From contig NZ_CANMCZ010000005.1 of assembly GCF_947496485.1 (NCBI RefSeq), positions 124,001-188,000 of the forward strand: 64,000 nucleotides of DNA, read 5' to 3'. The translations under genes were made by a program, and so were the position numbers. The notes under the pieces are model-generated. The model saw nothing but the letters and a program-made list of their open reading frames with translations. It made no database searches and was not told where the DNA came from. How positions within the stretch are numbered: the stretch's first letter is position 1; each line of letters starts with the position of its first letter. Below are positions 61,003-64,000 of the stretch, in pieces. The stretch comes from an uncultured Winogradskyella sp. (GTDB lineage: Bacteria > Bacteroidota > Bacteroidia > Flavobacteriales > Flavobacteriaceae).

Positions 61003-61409
61003 TGAAAGGAGAACAGATTCCATATAAAATGCTTTCTCAAGATGCTTTTAGCCAATGGTTAGGTATTGAGATTTTAGAATGTGAAATAGGACGTTGTAAA
61101 CTAGGAATGACTATTAGAAAGGACATGCTTAATAGCATGGATAAAGCTCATGGCGGAGTAAGTTATTCGTTGGCTGATACGGCTTTTGGTTTTGCAGCTA
61201 ATACGCATGGCAAATATGCCGTATCGATAGAAACAAGCATCAATCATATTGAAGCTTTAAATGAAGGTGATTATTTAGTGGCTGAATCTGTAATCGAAAA
61301 AGTAAATAACAAATTAGGTTTTAATATCATCGAAGTAAAACGAGGTGATGAATTAGTGGCCCTTTTTAAAGGAATAGTTTATAGAACTCAAAAAGATTGG
61401 AAAGAGTAA
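61002..61409 (+). CDS. paaI: hotdog-fold thioesterase PaaI
   Basis: A 135-residue hotdog protein. DKAHGGVSYSLADTAFGFAAN contains the HGG motif and the catalytic Asp of PaaI. It hydrolyses stalled CoA thioesters formed when the ring-opening route backs up. It overlaps paaH and paaJ by one base each. Confidence 0.93.
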   Translation: MKGEQIPYKMLSQDAFSQWLGIEILECEIGRCKLGMTIRKDMLNSMDKAHGGVSYSLADTAFGFAANTHGKYAVSIETSINHIEALNEGDYLVAESVIEKVNNKLGFNIIEVKRGDELVALFKGIVYRTQKDWKE

Positions 61410-62617
61410 TGAAAGAAGCATATATAATAGACGGAATTAGAACACCAATAGGAAATTATAAAGGGACATTGTCGGCTGTGCGTACAGACGATTTAGGAGC
61501 TTTAGTGATTGCTGAAGTTGTAAAACGAAATCCAAATATTCCTAAAGAAGCTTATGATGACGTGATTATGGGTTGCGCTAACCAAGCTGGTGAAGATAAT
61601 CGTAATGTCGCACGTATGTCATCTTTGTTAGCAGGTTTGCCATTTACAGTGCCAGGTGAAACCGTTAACAGATTATGTAGTTCTGGCTTATCAGCAATCA
61701 TTCATGCCAATCGTGCTATTAAAGCAGGTGATGGTGATGTCTTTATCTCTGGAGGTGTAGAGAATATGACAAGAGGTCCATATGTTATCGCGAAGCCCTC
61801 AACCGGATTTGGTGGCGATTCTAAAATGTACGATTCCACATTTGGCTGGCGTTTTATCAACCCAAAAATGCAACAGATGTATGGCACTGACGGAATGGGC
61901 AATACTGCTGAGAATCTTGTCGAGAAATATAATATCTCTCGAGAAGACCAAGATAAATTCGCCTATAGGAGTCAATTGAAAGCCTCAAAAGCTCAGGAAA
62001 ATGGGCGACTAGCAAAAGAAATAATTACTGTTGAAATTCCGCAACGCAAAAAAGATCCAATTCAATTTTCAAAAGATGAATTTGTAAAACCAAATACATC
62101 TTTAGAAGTATTAGGGAAACTAAGAGCAGCCTTCAAAAAAGAAGGAGGAAGTGTTACTGCAGGAAATTCATCTGGATTAAATGATGGAGCAGCAGCAACT
62201 ATTATTGCTTCAGAAGATGCTGTAAAAAAATATGACCTAAAACCATTAGCAAGAATTGTAAGTTCTGCTGTGGTTGGTGTAGAGCCAAGAATTATGGGAA
62301 TTGGTCCAGTTCAAGCTTCTAATAAAGCATTAGAAAAAGCCGGTTTGACCATGGATGATATGGATGTTATTGAATTAAATGAAGCCTTTGCAGCTCAGGC
62401 TTTAGCATGTACGAGAGCTTGGGGATTGGCAGATGACGATGCTAGATTAAACCCAAATGGTGGCTCGATTGCAATTGGTCATCCATTAGGAGTTACAGGA
62501 GCAAGGATTGCTTATTCTGCAGCTGTAGAATTGCACGAGCAAAATAAAAAATATGCATTAGTAACCATGTGTATTGGTGTTGGACAAGGTTATGCAGCAA
62601 TTATAGAAAAAGTATAA
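61409..62617 (+). CDS. paaJ: 3-oxoadipyl-CoA / 3-oxo-5,6-dehydrosuberyl-CoA thiolase
   Basis: A 402-residue thiolase: AYIIDGIRTPIGNYKG at the start, the nucleophile Cys in VNRLCSSGLSAI, NEAFAAQALA, GGSIAIGHPLGVTGAR with the His, and the second Cys in VTMCIGVGQG. It cleaves two beta-keto intermediates to acetyl-CoA and succinyl-CoA. The start at 61409 overlaps the paaI stop as TAATG; an upstream in-frame ATG at 61397 is less likely. Confidence 0.94.
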   Translation: MKEAYIIDGIRTPIGNYKGTLSAVRTDDLGALVIAEVVKRNPNIPKEAYDDVIMGCANQAGEDNRNVARMSSLLAGLPFTVPGETVNRLCSSGLSAIIHANRAIKAGDGDVFISGGVENMTRGPYVIAKPSTGFGGDSKMYDSTFGWRFINPKMQQMYGTDGMGNTAENLVEKYNISREDQDKFAYRSQLKASKAQENGRLAKEIITVEIPQRKKDPIQFSKDEFVKPNTSLEVLGKLRAAFKKEGGSVTAGNSSGLNDGAAATIIASEDAVKKYDLKPLARIVSSAVVGVEPRIMGIGPVQASNKALEKAGLTMDDMDVIELNEAFAAQALACTRAWGLADDDARLNPNGGSIAIGHPLGVTGARIAYSAAVELHEQNKKYALVTMCIGVGQGYAAIIEKV

Positions 62618-63220
62618 ATGAAGATTCTAGTTATAGGAGGAAACGGAACCATAGGGAAAAAGGTTAGTGAACGACTAGCTCAAAAACATGAGGTGCTCAT
62701 TGCTGGACGAAATTCAGGTGACGTAACAGTGGATTTTTCAGATTCAAGTTCTATTAAGTCGATGTTTGATTCTGTTGGTAAGCTTGATGCTATTGTTGCC
62801 ATTGCTGGAGATGCAAAATGGGACAAGCTTGATAATTTATCGGAAGATGATTTTTATATAGGCATAAAGAGTAAAATGATGGGTCAAGTTAATGTTGTCC
62901 GAATTGGAAAGGACTATCTTAATCCAAATGGTTCAATAACATTATCAACGGGAATTTTAGCAGACGACCCTGTTGATATGACAACAAGTGCTGCCATGGT
63001 CAACGGAGCCATAAATAGTTTTGTGAAAGCTGTCGCTTTAGAGTTAAAAGACGGAAAGCGTATCAATGTAGTATGCTCAGATTTAGTAGAAGACTCATTT
63101 GAAAAATATAAAGATTATTTTCCGGGAAACACACCAGTACCAATGCATAAAATTGTAGATGGTTATGTGAAGTCCGTCGAAGGGAAAATTACAGGAAGAG
63201 TTTTAAGAATAATGGCTTAA
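62618..63220 (+). CDS. short-chain dehydrogenase/reductase (SDR)
   Basis: A 200-residue Rossmann protein. ILVIGGNGTIGKKVSERL is the NAD(P)-binding motif, and a compact SDR fold follows. The Tyr-x3-Lys catalytic pair is not clear (TSAAMVNGAINSFVKAVALELK occupies the place), so it may be an atypical SDR. It starts immediately after the paaJ stop. The pathway role is unknown. Confidence 0.8.
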   Translation: MKILVIGGNGTIGKKVSERLAQKHEVLIAGRNSGDVTVDFSDSSSIKSMFDSVGKLDAIVAIAGDAKWDKLDNLSEDDFYIGIKSKMMGQVNVVRIGKDYLNPNGSITLSTGILADDPVDMTTSAAMVNGAINSFVKAVALELKDGKRINVVCSDLVEDSFEKYKDYFPGNTPVPMHKIVDGYVKSVEGKITGRVLRIMA

Positions 63221-63226
63221 GTTATT

Positions 63227-64000
63227 ATGGAAAAAATACAACATTACGTTCAAGGAAACTGGACAACAGGTAAAGAGGAGGGAGCACCAATTCTAGATGC
63301 TGTAACTGGCGAAGCATTTACTAGCGTGGCAATAGAAGGGTTAGATATTCCTGATATTCTTCAATATGGAAGAACCAAAGGTGGAGAAAAACTTCGAAAA
63401 ATGACGTTTCAAGAGCGTGGGAATATGCTCAAGAGTTTAGCCTTATATCTCACCAAAAGAAAAGATGCCTTTTATGACTTAAGCTACAGAACAGGTGCGA
63501 CAAAAGTAGATAGTTGGATAGATATTGAAGGTGGATTCGGAAATTTATTTGCCAATGCGTCCTTAAGAAAGTTATTTCCAAATCAACCGTTTCATGTTGA
63601 AGGCGATGCTATCGATTTGTCTCGTGGTGGACGTTTTATGGCGCATCATATAATGGTACCTAGAAAAGGAGTAGCTGTACATATCAATGCTTTCAATTTT
63701 CCAGTTTGGGGAATGTTAGAAAAATGTGCGGTGAACTGGATGGCAGGAGTACCAGCTGTGGTTTTACCAGCACCTTCATCATCATATTTAGCAGAAGCCG
63801 TAGCGAGAACAATTGTTGATTCTGGCATTCTTCCAGAAGGTGCGCTTCAAATCATTAATGGAACTGTAAAAACGATATTAGATACAGTAGAATCTCAAGA
63901 CGTAGTCACATTTACTGGTTCTGCCCAAACAGGACGTTTACTGAAAGCACACCCAAGATTGATTCAAGAATCTGTGCCATTTACGATGGAAGCGGATTCA
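63227..64000 (+). CDS. paaZ: PaaZ: oxepin-CoA hydrolase / 3-oxo-5,6-dehydrosuberyl-CoA semialdehyde dehydrogenase, N-terminal part
   Basis: An open frame from ATG at 63227 runs off the window (258 codons seen). The sequence starts MEKIQHYVQGNWTTGKEEGA and is an aldehyde dehydrogenase domain: INAFNFPVWGMLEKCAVNW, VVTFTGSAQTGRLL and SVPFTMEADS match PaaZ closely. The full protein would also have a C-terminal hotdog hydratase that opens the oxepin ring. One oddity: the NAD(P)-contacting lysine of KPA in homologues is replaced by Leu (VVLPAPSSS). Confidence 0.9.
   Translation, partial: MEKIQHYVQGNWTTGKEEGAPILDAVTGEAFTSVAIEGLDIPDILQYGRTKGGEKLRKMTFQERGNMLKSLALYLTKRKDAFYDLSYRTGATKVDSWIDIEGGFGNLFANASLRKLFPNQPFHVEGDAIDLSRGGRFMAHHIMVPRKGVAVHINAFNFPVWGMLEKCAVNWMAGVPAVVLPAPSSSYLAEAVARTIVDSGILPEGALQIINGTVKTILDTVESQDVVTFTGSAQTGRLLKAHPRLIQESVPFTMEADS

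Noticed and set aside
1..64000. CRISPR array, tRNA/rRNA genes, insertion sequences, prophage or replication origin
   Set aside because: No regularly spaced repeats, no clover-leaf or ribosomal sequence, no transposase or phage proteins, and no DnaA-box cluster were found in the gaps between genes.

Overview
The window is AT-rich chromosomal DNA from a member of the Bacteroidota, almost certainly a gliding-type marine Flavobacteriaceae. The support is a set of gliding genes (gldA, gldB, gldC), a secreted protein with a type IX secretion tail, the DUF2061-cysH sulfur operon, DAHP synthase fused to chorismate mutase, several upstream regions with the Bacteroidetes promoter element TAnnTTTG, and few Shine-Dalgarno sequences. 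No rRNA, tRNA, CRISPR array, insertion sequence, phage gene or replication origin was seen. It is mostly an ordinary core chromosome with one small accessory patch (about 48.6-52.3 kb) and one single-gene cassette (about 43.05-43.61 kb).

Layout. 0-5.5 kb: end of a deoxynucleoside kinase gene, an App1-type phosphatase, a secreted S9 peptidase and metK. 5.7-13.8 kb: sulfur assimilation, namely an Rrf2 regulator, DUF2061 protein, cysH, a sulfite reductase with a HEPN-like tail, cobA and a Met8-type enzyme for siroheme, an FAD reductase and a 2Fe-2S ferredoxin as likely electron donors, then serine acetyltransferase and cysteine synthase. ATP sulfurylase genes (cysDN) are absent. 13.8-20 kb: PagL-like deacylase, GIN-domain lipoprotein, ackA-pta and gldA. 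20-24.3 kb: a Phe/Tyr operon (pheA, aminotransferase, tyrA, DAHP synthase-chorismate mutase) preceded by what looks like a classical transcription attenuator: a 16-codon leader peptide with eight aromatic residues and mutually exclusive hairpins. 24.4-39.2 kb: M48 protease, rsgA, dtd, two DUF3857/transglutaminase proteins, MazG, aroA, queA, rlmN and a type IX cargo protein.

39.3-48.6 kb: polyprenyl synthase, an ECF sigma/anti-sigma/membrane-protein operon, an ankyrin gene bounded by integron attC-like sites, dnaG lacking zinc ligands, a response regulator with Glu at the phosphorylation site, and divergent nadE and gldBC. 48.6-52.3 kb: a pair of related secreted proteins of unknown function bracketing an ASCH lipoprotein, a frameshifted SRPBCC gene and a TfoX-like gene. 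52.3-64 kb: DUF4230 protein, rhodanese, then a TetR regulator and a phenylacetate degradation operon (paaE-A-B-C-D, VOC protein, paaG, a threonine-dehydratase-like gene, paaH, paaI, paaJ, an SDR gene, and paaZ running off the end). A perfect dyad between the TetR gene and paaE is its likely operator.

Strongest observations for follow-up: the aromatic attenuator (20192-20312), the attC-bounded ankyrin cassette (43049-43610), the frameshift in the SRPBCC gene (about 50858), and the paralogous secreted family (48615 and 51343).
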